From contig NZ_CANLWM010000003.1 in NCBI RefSeq assembly GCF_947494875.1, positions 248,001-312,000 of the forward strand: a stretch of DNA of 64,000 bases, read 5' to 3'. A model generated the notes under the pieces. That model did no database searches. It was not told where the DNA came from and saw only the letters and a program-made list of their open reading frames with translations. Numbering within the stretch: position 1 is the stretch's first letter; the number at the start of each line of letters is the position of its first letter. The stretch comes from an uncultured Williamsia sp. (GTDB taxonomy: Bacteria; Actinomycetota; Actinomycetes; Mycobacteriales; Mycobacteriaceae). Positions 25,303-33,804 of the stretch are shown here, one piece after another. The position numbers and the translations under genes are program-made.

Positions 25303-26723
25303 TCCTCTCGCGCATGGTGAAGATCCAGCTGGCGATATTCGGTGTCCTGACCATCATCGGTCTGGCGGTGATGGGCTTCGGCTACATCCGGGTGCAGACG
25401 TTCCTGGGCATCGGGACGTACTCGGTCAAGGTCGACCTGCCGGCGGCGGGTGGGCTCTACCGGTTCGCCAACGTCACCTACCGCGGTGACCAGATCGGGC
25501 GGGTCACCGACGTCGGTCTCTCCGACGACGGGGTGACCGCGACCATGTCGCTCGACAGCGACCGCAAGATCCCGACGGATCTGCGCGCGGAGGTCAAGAG
25601 TGTCTCGGCGGTCGGTGAGCAGTACGTCGACATCATCCCGCAGACCGACGACGGACCTTATCTGCGCGACGGGTCGGTCATCCCCGTGAACCGCACGACG
25701 ATCCCGCAGGAGGTCGGGCCACTGCTGGACCAGCTCGACCGGTTGGTCTCCACGATCCCGGAGGACAAGTTCTCCACCCTGCTCGACGAGACCTATCGCG
25801 GCTTCGCGGGCGCGGGCGACGATCTCGGGACCATCCTGTCGTCGGCGAACGCGGTCGCGACGCAGTTGGAGGCCAACGATTCCCGGTTGGCCACGTTGAT
25901 CACCGACTCGGGCCCGCTGCTGGACACCCAGGTGAACGGCGCGGCGGACATCCGACGGTGGATCACCGGCCTGTCGGGGGTCACCGGGACGATCGCGAGC
26001 GACGACGCGAGTGTCCGGACCGTCCTGGACCAGGGCCCCGGACTGACGCAACAGGCGACCGCTCAACTCGCACAACTCAGCCCGACGCTGCCGCTGCTGC
26101 TCGCGAACCTGACCAACGTCGGGCAGGTGGCCGTGAAGTACAACCCCGGGTTGCGCCAGACGTTCATCCTGCTGCCGCGGCTGCTGCTGAACTCCGCCGC
26201 CGCCGATCCCCGGGCGAGCAGCGATCTGTTCGGCGCGGCGCGTGGTGACTTCAACCTGCAGGTCAACCAGCCGCCTGCGTGCACCGTCGGGTTCCTCCCG
26301 GCGTCGCAACGCCGCAACCCCGACGAGCTCAACACGGTCGACACCCCCAGCGACCTCTACTGCAAGCTGGCGCAGGACTCGCCGGTCGCCGTCCGCGGGG
26401 CGAGGAACTATCCGTGCATGGACACGCCGGGCCGCCGTGCGCCGACGGTCGCGCTGTGCAAGAGCAAGGACGGGTTCGCGCCCCTCGCCCGTAACGGTCC
26501 GTTCGTGGGTGGCAACCCGGCCGATCCCGACCTGGAACGTCAGGGCGTCCCGGACTCGTCCGGCGGCCCGCAGACGGGGACGCCGCGCAACTATGGCGCA
26601 CCGTCGTCCTACGACTCGTCCACGGGGAAGTTCGTGGCACCGGACGGCGAGATCTACACCGACGGCAACGCCGCGGGCGACTTCAGGCCGGCGACGTCCT
26701 GGACACAGCTCATGCCGCAGTGA
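25299..26723 (+). CDS. mceF: MCE-family protein MceF
   Basis: 474 residues from a GTG overlapping the mceE stop (GTGA); ATG 25314 is an alternative. One membrane helix (QLAIFGVLTIIGLAVMGFGY) and the MCE domain (YSVKVDLPAAGGLYRFANV, then YRGDQIGRVTDV) are present. The long C-terminal part holds several Cys residues (PPACTVGF, DLYCKL, YPCMDTP, VALCKS) and ends with a Tyr/Asp-rich segment. It completes the six-subunit tunnel. The SDR that follows 29 bp downstream is probably in the same transcript. Confidence 0.92.
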   Translation: MILSRMVKIQLAIFGVLTIIGLAVMGFGYIRVQTFLGIGTYSVKVDLPAAGGLYRFANVTYRGDQIGRVTDVGLSDDGVTATMSLDSDRKIPTDLRAEVKSVSAVGEQYVDIIPQTDDGPYLRDGSVIPVNRTTIPQEVGPLLDQLDRLVSTIPEDKFSTLLDETYRGFAGAGDDLGTILSSANAVATQLEANDSRLATLITDSGPLLDTQVNGAADIRRWITGLSGVTGTIASDDASVRTVLDQGPGLTQQATAQLAQLSPTLPLLLANLTNVGQVAVKYNPGLRQTFILLPRLLLNSAAADPRASSDLFGAARGDFNLQVNQPPACTVGFLPASQRRNPDELNTVDTPSDLYCKLAQDSPVAVRGARNYPCMDTPGRRAPTVALCKSKDGFAPLARNGPFVGGNPADPDLERQGVPDSSGGPQTGTPRNYGAPSSYDSSTGKFVAPDGEIYTDGNAAGDFRPATSWTQLMPQ

Positions 26724-26752
26724 CGGCGGACCACCACATCGAGGGGAAACGA

Positions 26753-27523
26753 ATGGATTTCACGGGTACCGCAGCGATCGTGACCGGGGGTGCCGGTGGT
26801 CTCGGCGAAGCCGTGGTGCGTGCCCTGCACGCCGCCGGCGGCGCGGTCGTGATCGCCGACCTCGCCGACGGCCCGGCCGCGGACCTGGCCGACGAACTCG
26901 GTGACCGTGTCCGGTACGTCCGCACCGACGTCCTCGACGACGACGACGTCACCGCCGCCATCACCGCCGCCTCCGAGCTCGCGACGTTCCGCTACGCGGT
27001 GATCGCGCACGGTGGGTTCGGGGTGGCGCAGCGCGTCGTCGGCAAGGACAACCGCCCCGCCGAGATGGCCGGCTTCGAGAAGACGATCAGCCTGTACCTG
27101 AACGGGACCTACAACGTCCTCCGCCTGACCGCGGCCGCGATCGCGGCGACGGACACCGACAGCCGCGACGAACGGGGTGCCGTCGTCGCGACCGCCTCGA
27201 TCGCCGGATACGAGGGTCAGGTCGGCCAGAGCGCCTACGCCGCGGCGAAAGCCGGCGTCATCGGACTCACCCTCGCCGCAGCACGCGATCTCGCCCCGGT
27301 CGCGGTGCGGGTCAACACGATCGCGCCGGGGACCATGCTCACACCGCGGATGGCGTCCGTCGGCGAGGAGATGCTCGCCGGTTTCGCCGCGAACGTGCCC
27401 TTCCCCCGCCGACTGGGGCAACCGTCGGAGTTCGCCGACCTCGCACTGCACCTGCTGTCGAACACCTACCTCAACGGCGAGGTGGTCCGGCTCGACGGCG
27501 CCCAACGGTTCCAGCCCCGCTGA
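26753..27523 (+). CDS. SDR, probable 3-hydroxyacyl-CoA dehydrogenase type 2
   Basis: 256 residues from an ATG with GAGGGGA a few bases upstream. A GTG at 26720 overlapping the mceF stop is possible but less likely. Features: AAIVTGGAGGLGEAVV (NAD-binding), the active-site YAAAKAG, and a C-terminus LLSNTYLNGEVVRLDGAQRF that resembles HSD10-type hydroxyacyl-CoA dehydrogenases. It should oxidise a 3-hydroxyacyl-CoA or a hydroxysteroid. It ends the ALDH-mce operon, and a strong terminator follows. Its place suggests that it acts on the imported lipid. Confidence 0.87.
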   Translation: MDFTGTAAIVTGGAGGLGEAVVRALHAAGGAVVIADLADGPAADLADELGDRVRYVRTDVLDDDDVTAAITAASELATFRYAVIAHGGFGVAQRVVGKDNRPAEMAGFEKTISLYLNGTYNVLRLTAAAIAATDTDSRDERGAVVATASIAGYEGQVGQSAYAAAKAGVIGLTLAAARDLAPVAVRVNTIAPGTMLTPRMASVGEEMLAGFAANVPFPRRLGQPSEFADLALHLLSNTYLNGEVVRLDGAQRFQPR

Positions 27524-27530
27524 CCCCACC

Positions 27531-27565
27531 GGTCTCCACCGCGCAGGACCTGCGCGGTGGAGACC
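27531..27565. terminator. Strong bidirectional terminator
   Basis: A 17-bp perfect inverted repeat (GGTCTCCACCGCGCAGG at 27531-27547 and its complement at 27549-27565) surrounds a single central A. In RNA the loop would open to at least 3 nt. It separates the mce operon from the convergent thiolase-fusion gene. Confidence 0.8.
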
Positions 27566-27568
27566 GCC

Positions 27569-29227
27569 TCAGCCCTCCCGGCGGAACAGGATGGCGCCGG
27601 ACGGTACGCCGCCGCCGGCGGTGGCGACCGCGACCCGGGCGTCGGGGACCTGGAGGCCGCTCCCCCGCCCACGAAGCTGCAGGACCGCCTCGCGGACGAA
27701 CCCGTATCCGTGGAGACGCCCGGCCGACAGTTGTCCCCCATGGGGATTGAGCGGCAGCGTGCCGTCCACGGCGATCCCGGACCCGTCGCCGATGAGGTCG
27801 GCGGCCTCGCCCGCTCCGCAGAAGCCGAGCGTCTCGATCCACGACAGCGCGTTGAACGTGAAACCGTCGTAGATGCAGCCCACGTCGACGTCGTCGGGGC
27901 CCAGGTCGGTCCGCGACCACAGGTGCGCTGCGGGTCCGATGGTCTGCGGCAGGTAGTGCAGTGTTCCCTGATCCCAGCTCAACGGCTCGGTGATCTGGGT
28001 CCCGACCGCCTCGACGAAGACGGGTTCGCAGTCCATGTCGGCGACGGCGTCGATCGCGGAGACCACGACGGCGACGGCACCGTCGCAGGGGACGTCGCAG
28101 TCGTACAGGCCGAACGGCGTCGAGACCATCCGGGCCGACATGTACTCGTCCATCGTCAACGGATCCCGGTACACCGCCTCGGGATTGGCGCCGGCGTGGG
28201 CGCGGGTCGTCACCGCGATCGCACCCAGCACCTCACGTCCGACCCCGTACCGGTGCATGTAGTTCGACGCCTGACAGCCGATCCACGTCGCCGGGGACAT
28301 CGCGCCGTAGGGCCCCCGGGACTCCATCATCCCCTCGGGACGGCCGGACGGCGGGTCGATCTCCCCGGCCCGCATCATCGCGCTGTTGGTCGACTGCCAC
28401 ACCGACCGGATGCACAGGACGTGGCGACACAGCCCGGCCGAGACGGCGAGCATCGCGGTGATGATGGACCCGTTCTGTCCCGGGAGGTCTCCCCCGCCGT
28501 TGACCCACGTGGGGTGGATCGTCAACGACTGTTCGAGGGGCATGATGCCGCCCTCGGAGATGCCGGTCGGACCCCAGCCGGGGTAGGTGGACAGGCCGTC
28601 GATGTCGTCCATCGTCAGGCCCGCGTCGGCGACGGCGCGCTCGGCGGCGTCGACGGCGAGCGTCACGGGATCGATCATGAGCCGGCGTCCGACCCTCGAC
28701 TGGCCGACACCGGTGATCGCGACGTCGTCCTCGAACTTGCGCCGCGACACCGGCGGTCGCACACGTCGCGACGCGGGATCCGGCTCGGGGACGGGCCCGG
28801 TCTCCCCGCCGGCCTCGGGATCGGGTTCGAACAGGGGCAGCCAGACGTGCTCGGACGCCTGCTCGAAGCGCACGCGCACGCGCATCCCGACCACCACGTC
28901 GTCGACGTCGCACCCGACGACGTTCGTCGTCAACCGGGCGCCGTCGTCCTCGTCGATGGCGACGATGGCGACGACGTAGGGCGGGGGCATCGAGGGGACG
29001 AGGTGCTGGTGGTTCACCGACACCCCGACGACCGTCCCCCGGCCCGACGTCGGTGTCATCGTCAACGAGCGGGAGCGACACCGACGGCATGCTGCCGGCG
29101 TCGGGTTGTTCCACGCGCCGCAGTCGTCGCACCGGCTGATACGCAGCACGCCGTCGGCTCCCGATGCCCAGAAGTCACGGGTCAGGATGGTCGTCTGAGG
29201 GGCAGGTCTGATCGAGGTCGTGGTCAT
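27569..29227 (-). CDS. DUF35-thiolase fusion protein (Ltp2/ChsH2-type aldolase candidate)
   Basis: 552 residues. The N-terminal third is DUF35: a zinc ribbon with Cys33, Cys36, Cys47 and Cys50, then the OB-fold PYVVAIVAIDEDDGARL. A Pro/Glu linker (about residues 135-160) leads into an SCP2-type thiolase domain from about residue 164 (DDVAITGVGQSRVGR). The thiolase Cys is missing (GGGDLPGQNG), and the C-terminal block GGQLSAGRLHGYGFVREA matches the non-thiolytic group. It is thus a one-chain version of the pair at 14611-16181. It lies after tesB and a small membrane protein on the same strand. A retro-aldol role is likely but not shown. Confidence 0.88.
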   Translation of the reverse strand: MTTTSIRPAPQTTILTRDFWASGADGVLRISRCDDCGAWNNPTPAACRRCRSRSLTMTPTSGRGTVVGVSVNHQHLVPSMPPPYVVAIVAIDEDDGARLTTNVVGCDVDDVVVGMRVRVRFEQASEHVWLPLFEPDPEAGGETGPVPEPDPASRRVRPPVSRRKFEDDVAITGVGQSRVGRRLMIDPVTLAVDAAERAVADAGLTMDDIDGLSTYPGWGPTGISEGGIMPLEQSLTIHPTWVNGGGDLPGQNGSIITAMLAVSAGLCRHVLCIRSVWQSTNSAMMRAGEIDPPSGRPEGMMESRGPYGAMSPATWIGCQASNYMHRYGVGREVLGAIAVTTRAHAGANPEAVYRDPLTMDEYMSARMVSTPFGLYDCDVPCDGAVAVVVSAIDAVADMDCEPVFVEAVGTQITEPLSWDQGTLHYLPQTIGPAAHLWSRTDLGPDDVDVGCIYDGFTFNALSWIETLGFCGAGEAADLIGDGSGIAVDGTLPLNPHGGQLSAGRLHGYGFVREAVLQLRGRGSGLQVPDARVAVATAGGGVPSGAILFRREG

Positions 29228-29282
29228 GACGATGCGTCCTTGTCGAGGGGGTGCTGCACGAAGATGGCTGTGGGCCGGGCGG

Positions 29283-29720
29283 TCAACCGCGCAGGCGACG
29301 TGCGACGGCCATGCCGAGGACGGCGGGGACCATGGTGATGAGGAACGTCCACGCCAGCCCGGAGGTCAGCTCCACCCCGGGTGAGACGCCAGCGAGTCCC
29401 GAGACCTCCAGCACGCCCAGCACACTGCACACGACGCCGGTCACCACGGCGCACACCACGGCCGCCCGCACCCACGTGTAGGCGTCGACGGTGTCTCGGT
29501 TGCGACGCGATACGCCGTCGACGACACCGGCTGCCACGGCCACGAGGATGACGATCGCGGTACCCGAGTACCGGAACGCCGCGCTGTGCAGCGGCGCGGA
29601 CTCGGTGAGCGCGCCCGCGGCCGTCCGCACGGCGATGTGTGCGACGGCCAGGATCAGGCCGCGTACGACCCAGTCGACGGCGCGGGATCGGGTGACCGTG
29701 CGTCCGGACGAGGCCGTCAC
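29283..29720 (-). CDS. Small four-helix membrane protein (B-4DMT-like)
   Basis: 145 residues with four hydrophobic helices (near residues 18-32, 50-67, 85-103, 119-138). The pattern WVVRGLILAVAHIAVR, AFRYSGTAIVILVAVAAGVVDG resembles small mycobacterial proteins annotated as B-4DMT transporters. I am only moderately sure of that family. The start overlaps the tesB stop, so translation is coupled, and the fused thiolase gene follows. Substrate and role are unknown; a link to lipid handling is inferred from the operon. Confidence 0.75.
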   Translation of the reverse strand: MTASSGRTVTRSRAVDWVVRGLILAVAHIAVRTAAGALTESAPLHSAAFRYSGTAIVILVAVAAGVVDGVSRRNRDTVDAYTWVRAAVVCAVVTGVVCSVLGVLEVSGLAGVSPGVELTSGLAWTFLITMVPAVLGMAVARRLRG

Positions 29721-30538
29721 CCGGCCGCCATCACGCGGATCATCGACTCCTGCGCGTAGGCGGCCACCAGACGCCCGTCGGCGGTGAACACGTCACCGGT
29801 GCCGAACCCGCGGGACCGGTTGAGCGCCAGGCCTCGCTGGCGGATGAGCAGCCAGTCGTCGAGGTGGATGTCGTCGTGGAACCACATGGTGTGGGAGGTG
29901 ACCGCGGTGTGGACGCGAACCCCGTTGTCCTGCTGCGCGACTCCCTCGACGGGCAGCAGGAGCGTGCCGATCATGGAGAGGTCGGTGGCGTGGGCCAGCA
30001 GTGCCTTCTGCATCCACTCGTCGTCGGCCCGGACCGGCGCGCGCATCCACAGCGCGCACTCGGACGGCTGCGAGCGCCGGTCGAAGAGGTCGACGTCGCC
30101 GACGATGCGGACATCCCACGGCAGGATCCCCAGATCGACGGGACGGGCGTCGTCGGGGCTTCCCGGCGGATCCCCCACGGGCAGCAGGGTCGGACCGTCC
30201 TCCGGAGTGTGGAAGGACATCAGCGTGTGGCCGATCGTGCGCTCGCCCTGTCGGGCCGCGACCCGCGCCGACGCATACGTCCGGCCGTTGTGCAGCGATG
30301 TCACGTCGAAGTCGACGGGGGTGTCGGTCGCACCCTCGCGCGCGAACAAATGCGTGAAGGATTTCAGGGACTTCTCGGGCGCGGCCGACGCGGCGGCCAT
30401 CACCGCCTGACCCATGATCTGTCCGCCGAACACGCGGTCGGTGCCGATCGGGATGTTGTCGCCCCGGAACGTGCCGCTGTCGTCGGTGGGTGCGAGGCGG
30501 AGACAACGATCGAGTTCGTCGAGCGACAACACCGACAC
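29717..30538 (-). CDS. tesB: Acyl-CoA thioesterase II (TesB family)
   Basis: 273 residues from a GTG seven bases after GGAGG. Longer frames upstream have no ribosome site and cross the operator. Double-hotdog features: FGGQIMGQAVMAAA in the first half, HLFAREGATDTPVDFDV, and in the second half HTMWFHDDIHLDDWLLI with AYAQESMIRV at the end. It hydrolyses acyl-CoA esters in the cytosol. A perfect copy of the mce-linked palindrome lies 68 bp upstream. It leads an operon with the small membrane protein and the DUF35-thiolase fusion. Confidence 0.9.
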   Translation of the reverse strand: MSVLSLDELDRCLRLAPTDDSGTFRGDNIPIGTDRVFGGQIMGQAVMAAASAAPEKSLKSFTHLFAREGATDTPVDFDVTSLHNGRTYASARVAARQGERTIGHTLMSFHTPEDGPTLLPVGDPPGSPDDARPVDLGILPWDVRIVGDVDLFDRRSQPSECALWMRAPVRADDEWMQKALLAHATDLSMIGTLLLPVEGVAQQDNGVRVHTAVTSHTMWFHDDIHLDDWLLIRQRGLALNRSRGFGTGDVFTADGRLVAAYAQESMIRVMAAG

Positions 30539-30605
30539 CGGTGGACCTCCATGGGCAGGCGCCGCGGCGTCGGGGTCGACGTCGTCGGCGAGTGATCGGA
30601 ACGCG

Positions 30606-30626
30606 TTACTGTATCTCCTACAGTAA
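30606..30626. promoter_or_regulatory. Perfect palindromic operator (site 2 of the mce-linked regulon)
   Basis: TTACTGTA (30606-30613), 5 nt, TACAGTAA (30619-30626): a perfect inverted repeat with 8-bp arms. It lies in the divergent region between tesB and the mce-associated genes and defines the motif seen at 16275, 33695 and 41315. A TetR- or GntR-type dimer would fit. No regulator gene lies next to it. Confidence 0.7.
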
Positions 30627-30777
30627 GCGCTCGTACTCAGGTCTGAGAAGAATCTGAACATTGCCGTGACCTGCGTCGGATCGGCCAACACGGCTGGAGC
30701 GTGCGGGTACTGTGACCCGCGTCGGTCACCGGGCCGACGGACGGTCGGGATCGACCGGCTCTCGAGAGGTGGTGGAC

Positions 30778-31740
30778 GTGTTCGGCTCGTCGAGGCGCAA
30801 GGCCGACCCCCCGGATCCGGACGAGTCCGCACCGGGTGACGGGAGCGGCGAGGCAGTCGATGCGTTGAGTGCGGCTCGCGACGACATCGCCCGGCTCGAG
30901 GCGGAGGCGCAGGAGGTGGAGGCCAAGGCCACGCAGGCGCGGGAACGGATGGAGCGACTCGAGGCGGCACGTGTCGCCGAGGAGGAGGCCCGCACGCTCG
31001 AGGCCGCCGCGGCGGAGTCGGCGCGGCAGGCGGCGGAGGCGCGCAAGCGGGTCGCCGCACTCTCGGGAGGGGTTTCCGGTGGCGCCGACACGGCCGTCGC
31101 CGTGTCCGACGACACCGGCGAGGACGCCGACGACACGGTCACAGACACCGACACCGACGATGCCGACTCGACATCGACGGACGTCCGGCGACGGTCGCGT
31201 CTGCGGCGGATCGGGTCCGGGGTCGCGTCGGGAACGCGCGGCGGGGTCGTCGCGCTGACCCGCCCACCGGTCGCCGTGGCCGCCGCGGCCGTGGTTGTCG
31301 TCGTGGGGCTGGCCTCGCTCGCCGGATTCCTCGTCGTCGATCACCTCGACGTCCGCCACGATGCCGACCTCCGGGGCGAGGCGCTCGCGGCCGCCCGGCA
31401 AGGCGTGGTCGATCTGACCTCGATCGACCACACCAAGGCCGACGCCGACGTCGCGCGGATCGTCGACAACTCGACGGGCGGCTTCCGCGACGACTTCCAG
31501 AAGCGTTCCGGCGCTTTCGTGTCCGTGGTCCAGGACTCGCAGGTGTCCACCGCCGGCACCGTCACCGGTGTCGGCGTCGAATCGGTGTCGGACTCCTCCG
31601 CTGTCGCGTTGGTCGCGGCGACGTCGAAGGTCACGAACTCCGCCGGCGCACAGGACCAGCCGCGCATGTGGCGGCTGCGGGTGACACTGACCAGAGATCA
31701 AGGGGTGTACAAGATGTCACGAGTGGACTTCGTCCCGTGA
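30778..31740 (+). CDS. Mce-associated membrane protein with N-terminal coiled coil
   Basis: 320 residues from a GTG at 30778 (RBS-like GAGAGG nearby; an earlier GTG at 30712 is possible). Residues about 30-95 are Ala/Glu/Arg-rich heptads and should form a coiled coil. An Asp/Thr-rich stretch follows, then one membrane helix (about 165-190, PVAVAAAAVVVVVGLASLA) and an extracytoplasmic NTF2-like domain ending in MWRLRVTLTRDQGVYKMSRV. This matches the Mce-associated (Mas) proteins that accompany mce operons. It overlaps the next gene by GTGA. It probably stabilises or assists the Mce complex. Confidence 0.82.
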   Translation: MFGSSRRKADPPDPDESAPGDGSGEAVDALSAARDDIARLEAEAQEVEAKATQARERMERLEAARVAEEEARTLEAAAAESARQAAEARKRVAALSGGVSGGADTAVAVSDDTGEDADDTVTDTDTDDADSTSTDVRRRSRLRRIGSGVASGTRGGVVALTRPPVAVAAAAVVVVVGLASLAGFLVVDHLDVRHDADLRGEALAAARQGVVDLTSIDHTKADADVARIVDNSTGGFRDDFQKRSGAFVSVVQDSQVSTAGTVTGVGVESVSDSSAVALVAATSKVTNSAGAQDQPRMWRLRVTLTRDQGVYKMSRVDFVP

Positions 31741-32435
31741 AGGCCGACGTCAGCGAACGGGACACGTCGGTGAGCGACGCCGAGGCGCCGGAGGACAGCG
31801 CCGCGGACGGCCCCGACGGCGCCACCACCGACGGCACGGCAGCCGACAGCACGGTGACCCTCGAGAAGACCGAGACCGCGAAGTCGCCTGCGGTGACCGA
31901 GAAGAAGGGTCGGTTCCGTCGCCTCCGCGCAGCGGTCGCGCCCCGGACGCGACGGGGACGTGTCGTCGCCGGGGTCCTGTCCGTCCTGGTGGTCGCGGCG
32001 GTCGCGGTCGTCCTGTCGCTCTACCTCGCGCTCACGCGTCCGGACCGCGCGATCGACTCGTCCGAGCGATCAGCGGCCACAGCGGCGGCCGGCCAGGGGG
32101 CTGTCGCGATCCTCGCGTACGAACCGGCGAAGTTGCAGCAGGACTTCGACTCCGCGAAACAGCGTCTGACAGGACCGTTCCGCGACTACTACACGACGTT
32201 CACGACCGAGGTCGTCGCACCGGCGGTCAAGGCGAAGCAGATCACGTCCGCGGTCACCGTGGTCGGGTCGTCTCTGACGTCGATCGACGACTCCCAGGCC
32301 ACCGCACTGGTTTTCGTGAACCAGACAGTGACGTCGACCGACAGCAAGGACCCGCGCCTGACGTCGAGCAGCATCAAGGTCGGCATGCAGAAGGTCGACG
32401 GGGCCTGGAAGATCTCCAGCTTCGACCCCGTGTGA
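31737..32435 (+). CDS. Mce-associated membrane protein
   Basis: 232 residues from a GTG overlapping the previous stop. A 75-residue acidic, Thr-rich cytosolic part ends in a basic patch (GRFRRLRAAVAPRTRRGR), then one membrane helix (about 76-100), then an NTF2-like outer domain ending in IKVGMQKVDGAWKISSFDPV. It is a paralogue of the preceding gene, as is usual for Mas pairs beside mce operons. It is the last gene of this two-gene operon and converges with a thiolase gene 16 bp away. Confidence 0.83.
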   Translation: MKADVSERDTSVSDAEAPEDSAADGPDGATTDGTAADSTVTLEKTETAKSPAVTEKKGRFRRLRAAVAPRTRRGRVVAGVLSVLVVAAVAVVLSLYLALTRPDRAIDSSERSAATAAAGQGAVAILAYEPAKLQQDFDSAKQRLTGPFRDYYTTFTTEVVAPAVKAKQITSAVTVVGSSLTSIDDSQATALVFVNQTVTSTDSKDPRLTSSSIKVGMQKVDGAWKISSFDPV

Positions 32436-32451
32436 CGCCGACGGGGTCCCG

Positions 32452-33633
32452 TCAGACCTCGACGACCACTCCCCCGGCCTGACCGCCGCCCGCACACATC
32501 GCGGCGACACCGATCCCGCCGCCGCGACGACGGAGGTCGCCGACGAGGGTGGCGATCATGCGTCCCCCGCTCGCGGCGATGGGGTGGCCGATGCTGCACC
32601 CGCTGCCGTGGATGTTGACGACGTCCTCGGAGATGCCGAACTCGCGGCAGGCCGCGATCGGCACCGATGCGAACGCCTCGTTGATCTCCCACAGCGCGAC
32701 GTCGGCGACGGTGAGCCCGGACCGGTCGAGCAGGCGACGGATCACCGCGATGGCCGCGCTGCCGGTGTCGCGGGGTGACGTCGCGGTGGAGGCGACCGCG
32801 CGGATCTGGGCGAGGGCGGTCACCCCGGTCGACCGGGCGGTGTCGGGGTCGGCGACGACCAGCGCCGCGGCGGCGTCGTTCAGGCCGCTCGCGTTCCCCG
32901 CCGTGATCGAGAACCCGTCGATCTCCGGGTGCACGGGTGCGAGGGAGGCGAGTTTCTCCGCCGTCGTCGACCGACGCGGGTGCTCGTCCACCGCGAACAC
33001 CGCCGACTGCCCGTCGGCGCGCACCGCCTCGATGGGATCGATCTCGTCGACGAAGGTGCCGTCGTCGATCGCCGCGATCGCCCGCTGATGGGAGCGCAGG
33101 GCCCACTCGTCCATGGCCTCCCGGCTGATCGCGTAGGCGCGCGCCGTGTTCCACCCGACGGTGATGGACATGTCCATCGCGGGCGCCTCGGCGGAGTCGG
33201 GGTGGGTGAACGGCATCCACGGCTCGACGAACTCGTCGGCGGTGCCCGGGACACGTTGCTTCATGACCGGTGTCAGCGAGGTGCTCTGGACACCTCCGGC
33301 GATCACCACCGAGGCGGCCCCGGCGGCCACGGTGGTCGCGGCGACCGCGGTCGCGGAGAGGCCGCCGGCGCAGTGGCGGTTGACCGCGAGGCCGGGAACC
33401 GACGTGAGCCCGGTGGCGACGGCGGCGTGCCGGGCGAGATCGCCTCCGCCGTAGTGTGATTCGGCGAGGACGATGTCGTCGACGCGGTCGGCGCCGAGCC
33501 CGGAGCGCTCGAGTGCCGATCGGACCACGTGCGCGGCCATCGTCTCGGCCGGGGTCCCCGCGAGGGACCCCTTGAACGCGGTCCCCACCGGGGTGCGGGT
33601 GGTGGCGACGATGACCGGGCGCGTCGACAGCAA
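32452..33633 (-). CDS. Acetyl-CoA acetyltransferase / 3-ketoacyl-CoA thiolase
   Basis: 393 residues, probably from a TTG at 33633 with GGAGG six bases upstream. This is a true thiolase: the nucleophile Cys88 in NRHCAGGLSATA, the NEAFA loop, the His in GCSIGHPIAASGGRM, and the second Cys in MCAGGGQAGG. It cleaves 3-ketoacyl-CoA to release acetyl- or propionyl-CoA at the end of a beta-oxidation turn. A copy of the mce-linked palindrome lies 62 bp upstream. It contrasts with the Cys-less thiolase-like proteins at 14.6 and 27.6 kb. Confidence 0.92.
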   Translation of the reverse strand: MLSTRPVIVATTRTPVGTAFKGSLAGTPAETMAAHVVRSALERSGLGADRVDDIVLAESHYGGGDLARHAAVATGLTSVPGLAVNRHCAGGLSATAVAATTVAAGAASVVIAGGVQSTSLTPVMKQRVPGTADEFVEPWMPFTHPDSAEAPAMDMSITVGWNTARAYAISREAMDEWALRSHQRAIAAIDDGTFVDEIDPIEAVRADGQSAVFAVDEHPRRSTTAEKLASLAPVHPEIDGFSITAGNASGLNDAAAALVVADPDTARSTGVTALAQIRAVASTATSPRDTGSAAIAVIRRLLDRSGLTVADVALWEINEAFASVPIAACREFGISEDVVNIHGSGCSIGHPIAASGGRMIATLVGDLRRRGGGIGVAAMCAGGGQAGGVVVEV

Positions 33634-33694
33634 GACAGACCTCCGAGGGACGACGGATCGCCGACGGACAGGTCGCCGTCGACGACTGACGACA

Positions 33695-33715
33695 TTACCG
33701 TAAGGCTTTCAGTAA
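33695..33715. promoter_or_regulatory. Candidate operator of the mce-linked regulon (site 3)
   Basis: TTACCGTA (33695-33702), 5 nt, TTCAGTAA (33708-33715). The arms agree with the perfect site at 30606 at 14 of 16 positions. It lies between the divergent thiolase and cutinase genes and could control both. Confidence 0.6.
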
Positions 33716-33804
33716 GTGCGCCGGTCCACCGTGTCCCGGAGGCCGTCCCGGGGCGGCCGACGACCGTCGGCGGGGACACCCGGTGCCGTAGCATCCGTCG
33801 TGTG

